The notes under the pieces: generated by a model | Told to the model about the DNA's origin: nothing | Seen by the model: the letters and a program-made list of their open reading frames with translations, nothing else | Database searches by the model: none | Shown here: in pieces, positions 55,040-64,000 of the stretch | Layout of the letters: each line of letters opens with the position of its first letter | Numbering within the stretch: position 1 is the stretch's first letter | Program-made: the position numbers and the translations under genes | NCBI RefSeq assembly: GCF_000600335.2 | Contig: NZ_KK088558.1 | Span: forward strand, 1 to 64,000 | Direction: 5' to 3' | DNA length: 64,000 nt | From: Rubellimicrobium mesophilum DSM 19309 | GTDB lineage: Bacteria; Pseudomonadota; Alphaproteobacteria; Rhodobacterales; Rhodobacteraceae

Positions 55040-55759
55040 ATGCACATCGAGATCGACGAGATCGCCAAGGAGTTCGGCGCGACGGCGGCCCTCCAGCCGG
55101 TGTCCCTCTCCATCCCCTCGGGGGCGCTGATCGCGCTCCTGGGGCCGTCCGGCTCGGGCAAGACCACGCTGCTGCGCATCCTGGGCGGGCTGGAGGAGCC
55201 CTCGCAGGGCCGCGTCCTCTTCGACGGCGTGGACGCCACGGGGATGCGGGTGCAGGACCGGCGCGCGGGCTTCGTGTTCCAGCACTACGCGCTCTTCAAG
55301 CACATGACGGTGTTCGAGAACATCGCCTATGGCCTGCGAGCCCGGCCCCGCGCGACACGGCCCGCGAACGCCGAGATCGGGCGGCGGGTGACCAAGCTTC
55401 TGGAGCTGATCCAGCTCCCCGACATCGGCAAGCGCTACCCGTCCCAGCTTTCGGGGGGGCAGCGGCAGCGGGTGGCGCTCGCCCGGGCGCTGGCCATCGA
55501 GCCGCGGATGCTGCTGCTGGACGAGCCCTTCGGGGCGCTCGACGCCAAGGTCCGCAAGGAGCTGCGGGGCGGCCTGCGCCACATCCACGACACGACCGGC
55601 CTCACGACGATCTTCGTGACCCACGATCAGGAGGAGGCGATGGAGCTCGCCGACCTCGTGGTGGTCATGTCGATGGGCCGGATCGAGCAGGTCGGCAAGC
55701 CCGCCGACATCCGCGCGAAGCCCCAGACGGAGTTCGTGCGCGAGTTCCTGGCGGCCTGA
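55040..55759 (+). CDS. cysA: sulfate ABC transporter ATPase CysA, short form
   Basis: 239 residues. Walker [21 protein letters not shown], signature [15 protein letters not shown], Walker [20 protein letters not shown] and [19 protein letters not shown]. Typical CysA has about 340-360 residues with a C-terminal regulatory TOBE-like domain, which this one lacks; it ends at EFVREFLAA. The stop is only 3 bp from the convergent ureG stop. Either a genuine short CysA or a loss at this junction. Confidence 0.92.
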   Translation: MHIEIDEIAKEFGATAALQPVSLSIPSGALIALLGPSGSGKTTLLRILGGLEEPSQGRVLFDGVDATGMRVQDRRAGFVFQHYALFKHMTVFENIAYGLRARPRATRPANAEIGRRVTKLLELIQLPDIGKRYPSQLSGGQRQRVALARALAIEPRMLLLDEPFGALDAKVRKELRGGLRHIHDTTGLTTIFVTHDQEEAMELADLVVVMSMGRIEQVGKPADIRAKPQTEFVREFLAA

Positions 55760-55762
55760 CGA

Positions 55763-56380
55763 TCAGACGGCGAGGCCGCCCAGGTGCGCGAGCGCCCTGA
55801 CGACCTCGTCCACCCCCTCGCCATTGCGGAGCGAGGTGAAGACGACCGGCAGCGTCCCCCGCATCCGCTTGGCGTCGCGCGCGAGCACGTCGAGGCTCAC
55901 GCCCACATGGGGGGCGAGGTCGGTCTTGTTGATGACCAGGATGTCCGACCGCGTGATGGCGGGGCCGCCCTTCCTCGGGATGTCCTCGCCCGCCGCCGTG
56001 TCGATGACGTAGATCGTCAGGTCCGCCAGTTCCGGCGAGAAGGTGGCCGAGAGGTTGTCGCCGCCCGATTCGATCAGGATCAGGTCGAGGCCGGGATGCC
56101 GCCGGTTCAGCTCGGCCACGGCGGCGAGGTTGATCGAGGCGTCCTCGCGGATCGCGGTGTGGGGGCAGCCGCCGGTCTCCACCCCGATCACCCGGTCCGA
56201 GGGCAGGATCTGCATCCGCATCAGCGCCTCGGCGTCCTCCTGCGTGTAGATGTCGTTGGTGATGACGGCGACGCTGATCCTGTCCTTCAGCGCGCGGGCG
56301 AGGGCGGCGGTCAGCGTGGTCTTGCCCGCGCCGACGGGGCCGCCGATGCCGAGCTTGAGGGGGCCGTGGGGGCTGCTCAT
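55763..56380 (-). CDS. ureG: urease accessory GTPase UreG
   Basis: 205 residues. UreG hydrolyses GTP to drive nickel delivery to urease. P-loop [17 protein letters not shown], the metal-binding region [17 protein letters not shown] (conserved Cys-Pro-His), [24 protein letters not shown] and the [13 protein letters not shown] specificity motif. It starts 15 bp after ureF. Last gene of the urease cluster on this strand. Confidence 0.96.
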   Translation of the reverse strand: MSSPHGPLKLGIGGPVGAGKTTLTAALARALKDRISVAVITNDIYTQEDAEALMRMQILPSDRVIGVETGGCPHTAIREDASINLAAVAELNRRHPGLDLILIESGGDNLSATFSPELADLTIYVIDTAAGEDIPRKGGPAITRSDILVINKTDLAPHVGVSLDVLARDAKRMRGTLPVVFTSLRNGEGVDEVVRALAHLGGLAV

Positions 56381-56395
56381 GGGGTCTCCGGGGTG

Positions 56396-57037
56396 TCAGG
56401 AGCGGAAAATGCGCGACGGAAGCGTCTCGTGCCGCATCGCCGCAAGGTCGAGGCCCAGGGCGCAGGGGCCGATGTCCTCGGTGGTGAGGGAGAGGCTCTC
56501 CTCGGCGACGCGGGCGCAGAGCGGGGCGAGGCGGTGCAGGACGCACTGCCCGGCGGTCTGGCCGAGGGGCATCAGCCGCAGCGCCGCCTGGATCTGTGTC
56601 GAGGCGAGGCCCTGGAGGTAGAGCTGGACCACGGGCCGCAGCGGGACCCCGGCCAGCGCCGCCGCGCGGCCGACGGCGAGGGGCAGCGCCATGTCGGGCA
56701 GGTCGAAGCCCCGGACGGCGCGGGTCACGGCGGCGAAGGCCGCGCCCTGCTCGCGCGTCTCGGCGAGGCGCTCGTAGGAGGGGGCAAGCGCGAGGGCGAG
56801 GTCGTCGAGGCCCGCGAGCGTGGCGGGGTCGGCGCGGAACGCCTCGCCCAACAGGATCGCGTCGGTGCGGCCGGAGCCATGGGTGAGGAGATCGGCGATC
56901 CAGCCTTCGAGACCGGCGGCGTCCCGCACGAGACCCTGGGCCGTCGCGGCCTCCAACCCGTGCGACCACGCGAAGGCCCCCGTCGGATAGGCGGGGGAGA
57001 GCCACTGGGCGAGGGTGAGGAGGGCCTCAGCCTCCAT
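56396..57037 (-). CDS. ureF: urease accessory protein UreF
   Basis: 213 residues. An all-helical protein that links the UreD-urease complex to UreG. LLTLAQWLSPAYPTGAFAWSHGLEAA is the signature start, and QLYLQGLASTQIQAALRLMPLGQTAGQ lies later. The ATG at 57037 overlaps ureE by 11 bp; the frame is open further upstream inside ureE. Confidence 0.94.
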   Translation of the reverse strand: MEAEALLTLAQWLSPAYPTGAFAWSHGLEAATAQGLVRDAAGLEGWIADLLTHGSGRTDAILLGEAFRADPATLAGLDDLALALAPSYERLAETREQGAAFAAVTRAVRGFDLPDMALPLAVGRAAALAGVPLRPVVQLYLQGLASTQIQAALRLMPLGQTAGQCVLHRLAPLCARVAEESLSLTTEDIGPCALGLDLAAMRHETLPSRIFRS

Positions 57038-57539
57038 GGCCGGGAACGTGGCTGGAGAGCTGCCCGAGGTCGCCGCTGTAGTGGTCGTGGCCCATGGTGC
57101 GGCCGTGGCCATAGGCGCCGCCCTCCGGCACGAAGGGCTCGCTGACTTCGCGGACCTCGGCGCCAAGGCGGCCCAGCATATCGCGCAGCACATGGTCGCG
57201 CTGGATCAGCAGGCGGTCCGCCTCGATCCGGCAGGGGGCGTGGCGGTTGCCGAGGTGCCAGGCGAGGCGCGGCAGGTCGGGGCCGCGCACCTCCAGCAGG
57301 GGCTCCTCGGCCGCGATAACCTCGATCAGCCGCCCGTCCTCCAGCTCGAGGGCGTCGCCCTGGTCGAGGCCGCTGGTCGCGGGCAGGTCCACGAGGAAGC
57401 CCTCGTCGTGGGCGGTCACGAGGCGGCGGCGGCGCAGGAGGCGCTCGTCGTGCCGCAGGACGACGATGTCGTAGGGCAGGACGCCCAGGGGCGCGCGGCG
57501 AAGGGCCCGCGCCGGGGGCAGGTCGGGCGCGGCGCTCAT
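57027..57539 (-). CDS. ureE: urease accessory protein UreE
   Basis: 170 residues. Nickel-binding metallochaperone. The N-domain GFLVDLPATSGLDQGDALELEDGRLIEV and the C-domain LAWHLGNRHAPCRIEADRLLIQRDHVLRDMLGRLGAEV with the nickel histidine region are plain. A histidine-containing tail follows (AYGHGRTMGHDHYSG...SSHVPGHGG), which can bind more nickel. The ATG at 57539 comes 16 bp after a 71-codon gene. Confidence 0.95.
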   Translation of the reverse strand: MSAAPDLPPARALRRAPLGVLPYDIVVLRHDERLLRRRRLVTAHDEGFLVDLPATSGLDQGDALELEDGRLIEVIAAEEPLLEVRGPDLPRLAWHLGNRHAPCRIEADRLLIQRDHVLRDMLGRLGAEVREVSEPFVPEGGAYGHGRTMGHDHYSGDLGQLSSHVPGHGG

Positions 57540-57555
57540 GGCCGCGCGGGTCCGG

Positions 57556-57771
57556 TCAGAGCGCGGCGCCCGCGCCCAGGATGTGGTTGAGCTCCGACTG
57601 CCGGGTCGTGCCACGGGCCGCGAGGTCCTCGTCCGTCGTGCGGAGGAGCTGCTCGATGGCCTGGACGCGGGGTTGGGCCGTGACCGCCAGGACGGCGATG
57701 TGGCCCAGGGCCCGAAAGCCCGAGGCGATCCCGTCCAGGACCGGATGCGAATGAACGGATGCGTATGCCAT
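57556..57771 (-). CDS. uncharacterised 71-residue protein in the urease cluster
   Basis: 71 residues: a histidine-containing start (MAYASVHSHPVLDG), a moderately hydrophobic helix (FRALGHIAVLAVTAQPRVQAIEQLL) and a tail TTDEDLAARGTTRQSELNHIL that faintly recalls DUF1127-type proteins. It sits between ureC and ureE, not a standard urease subunit position. Its Shine-Dalgarno (AGAAGG) forms part of a hairpin arm directly upstream, which may limit translation. Function unknown. Confidence 0.55.
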   Translation of the reverse strand: MAYASVHSHPVLDGIASGFRALGHIAVLAVTAQPRVQAIEQLLRTTDEDLAARGTTRQSELNHILGAGAAL

Positions 57772-57780
57772 GATAGGATG

Positions 57781-57816
57781 CCTTCTGCGTGGGGAACGGG
57801 TCCCCCTGGGCAGAAG
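57781..57816 (-). promoter_or_regulatory. hairpin covering the ribosome binding site of the 71-codon urease gene
   Basis: On the minus strand CTTCTGC (57816-57810) pairs with GCAGAAG (57788-57782), with an inner GGGGA/TCCCC pair. The AGAAGG used as Shine-Dalgarno for the ATG at 57771 lies in the second arm. It could act as an RNA thermometer-like or coupled-translation switch, or as an attenuator behind ureC; there is no U run. Confidence 0.5.
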
Positions 57817-57912
57817 ATGGGATGCCGCGATGCGGCGAACCAGAGCCAGCCGGGCAAGCCCGCCCTGTCCGGGGCGCATGGCGCAGGTTGCCGGGGCGCA
57901 ACGACGGCCCCC

Positions 57913-59622
57913 TCAGAACAGGAAGTAGCGCTGCGCCATGGGCAGGCTCTCCATCGGCTCGCAGGTGAGGAGCTCGCCGTCGGCGCGGACCTCGTAGGTC
58001 TCGGGGTCGACCTCCACCTTGGGCAGGGCGTCGTTGAGCCTGAGGTCCGCCTTGCCGATCCCGCGCGTGTTCCGCACCGCCACCGTATCCTTGGCGAGGC
58101 CCAGCGTCCGCCCGATCCCCGAGTCGTGGGCCACGGCGCTCACGTAGGTGACGGCCCCGCGCTCCACCGACCGGCCATAGGCGCCCCACATGGGCCGCAT
58201 CCACACCGGCTGCGGCGTCGGGATCGAGGCGTTGGGGTCGCCCATCTGCGCGGCGGCGATGGTGCCGCCGATCAGCACCATATCGGGCTTCACGCCGAAG
58301 AAGGCGGGCGACCAGAGCACGAGGTCGGCGCGCTTGCCCTCCTCGACGCTGCCGGTCTCGTGCGCGATGCCGTGGGCGATGGCCGGGTTGATCGTGTACT
58401 TGGCGACGTAGCGCCGGGCGCGGAGGTTGTCGTTGGCCCCCGTCTCGCCCGCGAGCCGCCCGCGCTGGACCTTCATCTTGTGCGCGGTCTGCCAAGTCCG
58501 GGTGATGACCTCGCCCACGCGCCCCATCGCCTGCGAATCCGAGGCGATGATCGAGAACGCCCCCATGTCGTGCAGGATGTCCTCCGCCGCGATGGTCTCG
58601 CGCCGGATGCGGCTCTCGGCGAAGGCCACGTCCTCGGGGACACGCTTGTCGAGGTGATGGCAGACCATGAGCATGTCGAGATGCTCGTCCACCGTGTTCA
58701 CCGTGTAGGGCCGCGTCGGGTTCGTGGAAGCGGGGAGGACGAAGCTCTCGCCGCAGATCTTGATGATGTCGGGGGCGTGGCCGCCGCCGGCTCCTTCCGT
58801 GTGGAAGGCGTGGATGGTCCGGCCCTTCAGGGCGGCGACGGTGTTCTCGACGAAGCCCGACTCGTTGAGCGTGTCGGTGTGGATCATCACCTGCACGTCC
58901 AGCGCATCCGCGACCGATAGGCAGCAGTCGATGGCGGCGGGCGTGGTGCCCCAGTCCTCGTGGAGCTTGAGGCAGGCAGCGCCGGCCATCACCTGCTCCT
59001 CCAACCCGGCGGGCCGACTCGCGTTGCCCTTGCCCGCGAACATCAGGTTCATCGGGAAGGCGTCGGCGGCCTGGAGCATCCGGCCCAAGTGCCAGGGCCC
59101 CGGCGTGCAGGTGGTGGCGAGCGTCCCATGCGCGGGGCCCGTGCCGCCCCCGATCATGGTGGTCAGGCCCGAGGCCAGCGCCTCCTCGATCTGCTGAGGG
59201 CAGATGAAGTGGATGTGGCTGTCGATGCCCCCGGCCGTGAGGATGCGCCCCTCGCCCGCGATGGCCTCGGTCCCCGGCCCCACGACGATGTCCACGCCGG
59301 GCTGGATGTCGGGGTTGCCCGCCTTGCCGATCCTGTGGATGCGCCCGTCCCTGAGGCCCACGTCGGCCTTAGTGATGCCGGTCCAGTCGAGGATCAGGGC
59401 GTTGGTGATGACGGTGTCCACCGCCCCCTCGGCCCGGGTGCGCTGGCTCTGGCCCATGCCGTCGCGGATGACCTTGCCGCCGCCGAACTTCACCTCCTCG
59501 CCATAGGTGGTGAGGTCGCGCTCGACCTCGATCCAGAGGTCCGTGTCGGCGAGGCGCACCCGGTCTCCGACCGTAGGCCCGTACATGGCCACGTAGTCGC
59601 GGCGCGGGATGGTGACGGGCAT
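57913..59622 (-). CDS. ureC: urease alpha subunit UreC
   Basis: 569 residues. Catalytic subunit hydrolysing urea to ammonia and carbamate at a two-nickel site. Nickel ligands H136, H138 (IDSHIHF), carbamylated K219 ([10 protein letters not shown]), H248 and H274 are present, as is the flap MVCHHLD with C321 and H322. Start [27 protein letters not shown] is normal. The frame is intact. It follows ureB by 133 bp, a gap containing a 9-bp hairpin. Confidence 0.97.
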   Translation of the reverse strand: MPVTIPRRDYVAMYGPTVGDRVRLADTDLWIEVERDLTTYGEEVKFGGGKVIRDGMGQSQRTRAEGAVDTVITNALILDWTGITKADVGLRDGRIHRIGKAGNPDIQPGVDIVVGPGTEAIAGEGRILTAGGIDSHIHFICPQQIEEALASGLTTMIGGGTGPAHGTLATTCTPGPWHLGRMLQAADAFPMNLMFAGKGNASRPAGLEEQVMAGAACLKLHEDWGTTPAAIDCCLSVADALDVQVMIHTDTLNESGFVENTVAALKGRTIHAFHTEGAGGGHAPDIIKICGESFVLPASTNPTRPYTVNTVDEHLDMLMVCHHLDKRVPEDVAFAESRIRRETIAAEDILHDMGAFSIIASDSQAMGRVGEVITRTWQTAHKMKVQRGRLAGETGANDNLRARRYVAKYTINPAIAHGIAHETGSVEEGKRADLVLWSPAFFGVKPDMVLIGGTIAAAQMGDPNASIPTPQPVWMRPMWGAYGRSVERGAVTYVSAVAHDSGIGRTLGLAKDTVAVRNTRGIGKADLRLNDALPKVEVDPETYEVRADGELLTCEPMESLPMAQRYFLF

Positions 59623-59682
59623 GGGCGCTCCCTGCGAGGACGGAGGCCAGGATGCCTCGACCTCCCGACCCCCGGCCAGTCC

Positions 59683-59706
59683 GGCGTCCCCCCCATTGGG
59701 GACGCC
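59683..59706. other. perfect 9-bp hairpin between ureB and ureC
   Basis: GGCGTCCCC (59683-59691) and GGGGACGCC (59698-59706) with a six-base loop. No U run follows on either side, so it is more likely a transcript-stabilising or processing hairpin than a terminator. Confidence 0.5.
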
Positions 59707-59755
59707 TCGGCCCCCGGTTGCGCCCTGCCCAAGGAATAGGCAGCGATGCCGGGTT

Positions 59756-60061
59756 TCAGAGCGGTCCCATGACGCGGCCGTTGAAGCCCCAGACCTCGCG
59801 CTCGCCCGCCACCGGGATCAGCCGCACCTCGCGCCGCTGGCCGGGCTCGAACCGCACCGCCGTGCCGGCCGCGATGTCGAGCCTGCGCCCCCAAGCCGCC
59901 GCACGGTCGAAGTCGAGCGCCGGGTTCGTCTCGGCGAAGTGATAGTGCGAGCCCACCTGCACGGGCCGGTCGCCGGTGTTGGCGACCATGATCGTGACGC
60001 TCGCGCGCCCCGCGTTCAGCTCGATGTCGCCCTCGGCGACCTGGATTTCCCCCGGGATCAT
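59756..60061 (-). CDS. ureB: urease beta subunit UreB
   Basis: 101 residues. [53 protein letters not shown] is the full family start, and [30 protein letters not shown] the end. It forms the urease trimer with UreA and UreC. It comes 10 bp after ureA. Confidence 0.97.
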   Translation of the reverse strand: MIPGEIQVAEGDIELNAGRASVTIMVANTGDRPVQVGSHYHFAETNPALDFDRAAAWGRRLDIAAGTAVRFEPGQRREVRLIPVAGEREVWGFNGRVMGPL

Positions 60062-60071
60062 GGCGCTCTCC

Positions 60072-60374
60072 TCAGCGGATCGGCTGGTGCACGGGGACGA
60101 GCTTGGTCCCGTCAGGGAAGGTCGCCTCGACCTGCACCTCGGGGATCATCTCGGCGATCCCCTCCATGACCATCTCGCGCGTCACCACCTGCGCGCCCGC
60201 CTCCATGAGGTCCGCGACGGACCGGCCGTCGCGCGCGCCCTCGACCACGGCATCGGTGATGAGGGCGATGGCCTCGGGGTGGTTGAGCCTGACGCCCCGG
60301 GCGAGGCGCTTGCGCGCGACCTCGGCGGCCATGGCGACGAGGAGCTTGTCCCTCTCGCGCGGGGTCAACTGCAT
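60072..60374 (-). CDS. ureA: urease gamma subunit UreA
   Basis: 100 residues, standard length. [60 protein letters not shown] is diagnostic, with the end [23 protein letters not shown]. It starts 2 bp after ureD and is followed by ureB. Confidence 0.97.
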   Translation of the reverse strand: MQLTPRERDKLLVAMAAEVARKRLARGVRLNHPEAIALITDAVVEGARDGRSVADLMEAGAQVVTREMVMEGIAEMIPEVQVEATFPDGTKLVPVHQPIR

Positions 60375-60376
60375 CG

Positions 60377-61198
60377 TCAGAGCCTCCAGACCTTGGGCAG
60401 CGGGCCGCCCGCCAGCAGTTCGGCGGCCGGCACCAGGGCCTGCCGCAGCCGGAACCCATCCTCCGCGAGGATGCGGGCGAAGAGAACCCCCTCGCGCACG
60501 ACGCTCGCCCCGGCGGTGGTCGGGAGGAGCGAACGGAGCCTTCCGAGGAGCGAAGGTGCCTCAGGACTGAGCAGAAGGAGGCTCGCCCAGGCGCCCGCGC
60601 CGTCCAGCGTGCCGGGCGATTCGAGCTTGCCCCAGGTCTCCCCCTCGATCCGCAGCCGATCCGCGAAGACGAGGCGCCCGTCCTGCCGGATGTCCCATCG
60701 GTCGCGGAAGGTGGCGCTCCGCACGCGCTCGCCCATGGCGCGGCGGCCGAGGATCACCGGCTCGACGAGCAGCGCCCGCGCGCCCGGCGCGACATCGAGC
60801 GTCAGCCTCCGGTCCAGCGCCGCGCCGTCGTAGAGGATCGTCTCCTGCGGCAGCCAATCGAGCCGCCCGCCGAGGCCGACCGTGAGCGCCGCCTCGACCT
60901 CGGCCATGCCGCCGGACGAGCGGTAGACCCGCTCCGCCGCCTGCGTGGAGACCACGAGCCGGGCGCCCGGACCCGCCTGCGCCGCGACCCGCAGCCGGTC
61001 GCCTCCGGTCAGGCCGCCGGAGGTGTTGAGGAGGACCGCCTCGAGGGCGGCTCCGGGGGCCTGCGTCGGCAGGAGGACCTTGAGCGACCCCTCCTGACGC
61101 AACCGGCCAAGGCGGGGGTGTCCGTCCCGAAGCTCGGCCGAGACCGTCGCGGCGCCCCGGGTCCGCTGGGGACTCGCCGCCGGGCGGCCCTCTGCCAT
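60377..61198 (-). CDS. ureD: urease accessory protein UreD
   Basis: 273 residues. UreD binds apo-urease and recruits UreF and Ure[60 protein letters not shown] is the family core, followed by [18 protein letters not shown] and [12 protein letters not shown]. Starts at ATG 61198 or 61216 are possible; the latter has GGGAG 11 bases before it. First gene of ureDABC-x-EFG, divergent from cydA. Confidence 0.93.
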   Translation of the reverse strand: MAEGRPAASPQRTRGAATVSAELRDGHPRLGRLRQEGSLKVLLPTQAPGAALEAVLLNTSGGLTGGDRLRVAAQAGPGARLVVSTQAAERVYRSSGGMAEVEAALTVGLGGRLDWLPQETILYDGAALDRRLTLDVAPGARALLVEPVILGRRAMGERVRSATFRDRWDIRQDGRLVFADRLRIEGETWGKLESPGTLDGAGAWASLLLLSPEAPSLLGRLRSLLPTTAGASVVREGVLFARILAEDGFRLRQALVPAAELLAGGPLPKVWRL

Positions 61199-61404
61199 GC
61201 CTGTGCTGCCGTCCATGCGCCCGTGGCTCCCTGCGGTCACGGGTCTGTCCGATCCCTGCCGCCAAGTCCAGCCGAGGCCTCTCGCGGACCTGCGACAAAC
61301 CGGCCGGCGCCTGCGAATTGACCAAAGGCCGGGCAACCTTAGGTTCCGGCCCGTAATCCCGTTCCCCGTGATCCGAACCCCAGGGCCCCAAGGGAGGCGT
61401 GGCG

Positions 61405-62850
61405 ATGGACCCCGATGCCCTGCTGCTGGCGCGCATCCAGTTTGGCTTCACCATCGCCTTCCACATCATCTTCCCGTCCTTCACCATCGGGCTCGCGAGC
61501 TGGCTCGTGGTGCTGGAGGCGCAGTGGCTCAGGACGAGGAACCTCCTCTACCGCAAGCTCTTCCAGTTCTGGGCCAAGGTCTTCGCGGTCTCCTTCGGGC
61601 TGGGCGTCGTCTCGGGCATCGTCATGTCCTACCAGTTCGGCACCAACTGGTCGGGCTATGCCGAGTTCACCGGCAACGTGCTCGGGCCGCTGATCGCCTA
61701 CGAGGTCATCACCTCCTTCTTCCTCGAGGCGGCCTTCCTGGGGATCATGCTCTTCGGCTGGGAGAAGGTGGGGAACCGGCTGCACTTCCTCGCCACGATC
61801 ATGGTGGCGCTGGGGACGCTCGGCTCCTCCTTCTGGATCACGACCGCCAACAGTTGGATGCAGACCCCGGCCGGCTACGCCATCGAGAACGGCGTCGCCG
61901 TGCCGGTGGACTGGTGGCGGATCGTCTTCAGCCCGTCCTTCCCCAACCGCTACATGCACCTCATCACCGGGATGTACCTGACGACGGCCTTCGCCATCGC
62001 CGGGATGTCGGCCTACATGCTGCTCCGCGCCCGCCGGCAGGGCGACGCGCCCGAGCGGATCGAGGGCGCGCGGCGGTCCCTGTCCATGGCGCTGTGGTTC
62101 GCGGCGATCTTCGCCCCCATCCAGATCGGCTTAGGCGACCTCCAGGGCCTCGCGGTGCTCGACCAGCAGCCCACCAAGCTCGCCGCGATCGAGGCCAACT
62201 GGGAGACGCAGCGGGGCGTGCCCCTGATCCTCTTCGCCTGGCCGGACCAGGAGGCGCAGGAGAACCGATTCGAGATCGCCATCCCGCGCCTCGGCAGCGT
62301 GATCCTCGCCCACGACCCGAACGGCGAGATCCCAGGCCTGCGCGACGTCCCGCGCGACCGGCAGCCCCCGGTGCTGCCCGTGTTCTTCTCCTTCCGCATC
62401 ATGGTGGGGCTGGGCTTCCTGATGCTCGGGGTCGGCGTCTGGAGCCTCTGGCTGCGCTGGCGGGGGCGCCTCTTCGACAGGCCCGCCTTCCTCTGGACCT
62501 GCTTCGCCATGACGCCCGCCGGGGTCGCCGCCGTGGTCTTCGGCTGGTTCACCGCCGAGATCGGGCGCCAGCCCTGGCTGGTCTACGGGCTCCTCCACCG
62601 CGACGATGCCGTCTCGCCCACCGTCGAGGCGCCGACGATCCTGGCCTCGCTGGTGGCCTTCGTGGTGGTCTACGCCGTCATCTTCGGCTTCGGGACCTAC
62701 TACCTCTTCAAGCTCCTCCGGCGCGGCCCCGATCCGCACGAGGAGATCGAGGGCGAGAACGTCGCGCGCAAGCCCAAGCGGCCGCTCTCCACTCTGGGCG
62801 AGGGGCTCGAGGGCCCCTTGCCGCGCGGCGCGAGCCCCCCGGCGGAGTGA
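61405..62850 (+). CDS. cydA: cytochrome bd-type quinol oxidase subunit I (CydA/CioA)
   Basis: 481 residues, the short-Q-loop length of cyanide-insensitive oxidases (CIO). It oxidises quinol and reduces O2 with haems b and d. Haem-ligand regions: ARIQFGFTIAFHIIFPSFTIGLA with the first histidine, ITGMYLTTAFAIAGMSAYM, and GRQPW in WFTAEIGRQPWLVYGLL. AGGGAGG lies seven bases before the ATG at 61405; a GTG two codons earlier is too close to it. It is followed 5 bp on by cydB. Confidence 0.93.
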   Translation: MDPDALLLARIQFGFTIAFHIIFPSFTIGLASWLVVLEAQWLRTRNLLYRKLFQFWAKVFAVSFGLGVVSGIVMSYQFGTNWSGYAEFTGNVLGPLIAYEVITSFFLEAAFLGIMLFGWEKVGNRLHFLATIMVALGTLGSSFWITTANSWMQTPAGYAIENGVAVPVDWWRIVFSPSFPNRYMHLITGMYLTTAFAIAGMSAYMLLRARRQGDAPERIEGARRSLSMALWFAAIFAPIQIGLGDLQGLAVLDQQPTKLAAIEANWETQRGVPLILFAWPDQEAQENRFEIAIPRLGSVILAHDPNGEIPGLRDVPRDRQPPVLPVFFSFRIMVGLGFLMLGVGVWSLWLRWRGRLFDRPAFLWTCFAMTPAGVAAVVFGWFTAEIGRQPWLVYGLLHRDDAVSPTVEAPTILASLVAFVVVYAVIFGFGTYYLFKLLRRGPDPHEEIEGENVARKPKRPLSTLGEGLEGPLPRGASPPAE

Positions 62851-62855
62851 GAGCC

Positions 62856-63904
62856 ATGGAGTTCCTTCACCTTCCCCCCGACCTCCACGGCGCCGCGCTC
62901 TGGCTGCCGCTGGTCTGGGCCGCGATCATCGCCCTCGCGGTGGCGATGTACGTCCTGCTCGACGGCTTCGACCTGGGCATCGGCATCATGTTCACCGCCG
63001 CCGAGAGCGAGAACTGGCGCGACCGCATGATGCTGTCGGTGGCCCCGGTCTGGGACTTCAACGAGACCTGGCTGATCCTGGGCGGGGCGGGGCTCTTCGC
63101 GGTGTTCCACTTCGCCTACGCGATCCTGATGCCCGCGCTCTACGTGCCGGTCTTCGTCATGCTGATCGCGCTCATCTTCCGGGGCGTCGCCTTCGAGTTC
63201 CGCTTCAAGGCCGAGAGGACCAAGCACCTCTGGGACAAGAGCTTCCACTACGGCTCGCTGGTGGCGACCTTCGCGCAGGGCGTCGTGCTCGGCGCCTTCG
63301 TGCAGGGGTTCGAGAGCGACGGGCGCGCCTTCACCGGCTCGACCTGGGACTTCCTCACGCCCTTCAGCGCGATGACCGGCCTCGCGCTGATCGCGGGTTA
63401 CGGGCTCCTGGGGCGACCTGGCTCGTGATGAAGACCTCGGGCGGGCTCGAACTCTGGGCGCGGCGGATGGCGCAGCGGTTCCTGATCGCGACGCTCCTCG
63501 CCATGGCGGTGGTGAGCCTCTGGGTGCCCTTCCTCGACACGGACATCAGCGCGCGGTGGTTCACCCTGCCGAACCTGTTCCTCCTCCTGCCGGTCCCCGT
63601 GGTGACGGCGCTGGTGGCGTTCCTGCTCTGGCGCGCCATCGACCGCAACGCGCGCTATCAGGCCTTCTTCCTCGCCATCGGCCTGTTCCTGCTGGGCTAC
63701 CTGGGCCTCGCCGTCAGCCTCTTCCCCAACATCGTCCCGCCCGGCGTGACGATCTGGGAGGCGGCCAACACGCCGTCCTCGCAGATCTTCACGCTGATCG
63801 GCTTCAGCTTCACGCTGCCGATGACCTTGATCTACACGGGCTACGCCTACTGGGTCTTCCGGGGGCAGGTGGCCGAGGACGTGGACGCAGGCGGCTACCA
63901 CTGA
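62856..63904 (+). CDS. cydB: cytochrome bd-type quinol oxidase subunit II (CydB/CioB), frameshifted
   Basis: Integral membrane partner of CydA. VWAAIIALAVAMYVLLDGFDLGIGIMFTAA is the family start, then APVWDFNETWLILGGAGLFAVFHFAYAILMPALYVPVF. At 63408-63411 the run GGGG needs one more G so that YGLLGATWLVMKTSGG continues in frame; without it translation stops at 63428. Corrected length is about 349 residues, ending DVDAGGYH. Probably a consensus error. The stop shares one base with the next start (TGATG). Confidence 0.92.
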
Positions 63905-64000
63905 TGCGGCAGGGGCTCCGGCGCCTGCTCTGGTTCGTGGGGCTCTACCTCGCGAGCCTCCTGGCCTTCGGAGCGGTGGCCTTCGCCCTGCGTGCGCTTC
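63904..64000 (+). CDS. DUF2474 family small membrane protein, cut by window end
   Basis: At least 32 residues (MRQGLRRLLWFVGLYLASLL then AFGAVAFALRAL) before the window ends. Short single-helix proteins of this type follow cioAB genes and resemble CydX/CydY-like subunits that stabilise the oxidase. The ATG at 63904 overlaps the cydB stop (TGATG). Tight coupling supports the assignment. Confidence 0.75.
   Translation, partial: MRQGLRRLLWFVGLYLASLLAFGAVAFALRAL

Overview
The window is 64 kb of very GC-rich DNA from an alphaproteobacterium. It has dense operons with ATGA, GTGA and TGATG start/stop overlaps. The gene content is typical of the class: narKGHJI with a fused NarK, ubiTUV with ubiD/ubiX, minCDE, urease ureDABCEFG, a cyanide-insensitive-type cydAB with a DUF2474 gene, and many ABC importers. 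A Rhodobacterales relative (Paracoccus or Rubellimicrobium-like) fits best, but the genus is an inference from gene content and GC only.

Layout. 0-2.3 kb: the end of a type III glutamine synthetase, a lone MbcA/ParS/Xre-type antitoxin-domain protein and an acetylornithine deacetylase (TTG start). 2.3-6.05 kb (minus strand): DUF1028, RidA, a flavin monooxygenase and MoeA. 6.4-26.8 kb is an anaerobic nitrate-respiration block. It holds narKGHJI followed by a PpiC-type isomerase and two small unknown genes, hemN, a Crp/Fnr regulator of the NarR/NnrR/Dnr type, a group III truncated haemoglobin, ubiX and ubiD, then divergently ubiT-ubiU-ubiV for O2-independent ubiquinone synthesis, and an HPP-CBS membrane protein. 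A TTGCG-N4-CGCAA palindrome lies in the ubiD/ubiT divergent promoter and a hybrid TTGCG-N4-ATCAA site precedes hemN, so quinone, haem and nitrate reductase genes may share a regulator. 27.1-29 kb: minCDE. 29.3-37.6 kb: an amidohydrolase, a dipeptide/oligopeptide ABC importer and a proline iminopeptidase. 37.8-47.1 kb: a RocB-like peptidase, acetylpolyamine amidohydrolase, N-carbamoylputrescine amidase, a Pot-type polyamine importer and an amidase, which together form a peptide and polyamine utilisation region. 47.4-50.5 kb: a catalytically dead HtrA-like protein, a LuxR-type HTH protein, an intact HtrA, two small membrane proteins and a truncated DedA. 50.5-55.8 kb: dienelactone hydrolase, an Rrf2 regulator and a sulfate ABC importer. 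55.8-61.2 kb: urease. 61.4-64 kb: cydAB and a DUF2474 gene, cut by the window end.

Two features run across the window. First, an ~83-bp repeat occurs three times (2.2, 29.2 and 41.6 kb), each time between the 3' ends of convergent genes. Second, at least a dozen genes carry single-base indels, most of them in G or C runs of 4-6 (narI, narG, hemN, dppA-like, potI, dienelactone hydrolase, cysT, cydB and others). That pattern looks more like consensus error from long reads than biological decay. I therefore annotate those genes over their full reconstructed extent and mark the break point. Lesions are densest at 50.4-53.3 kb, where real decay cannot be excluded.
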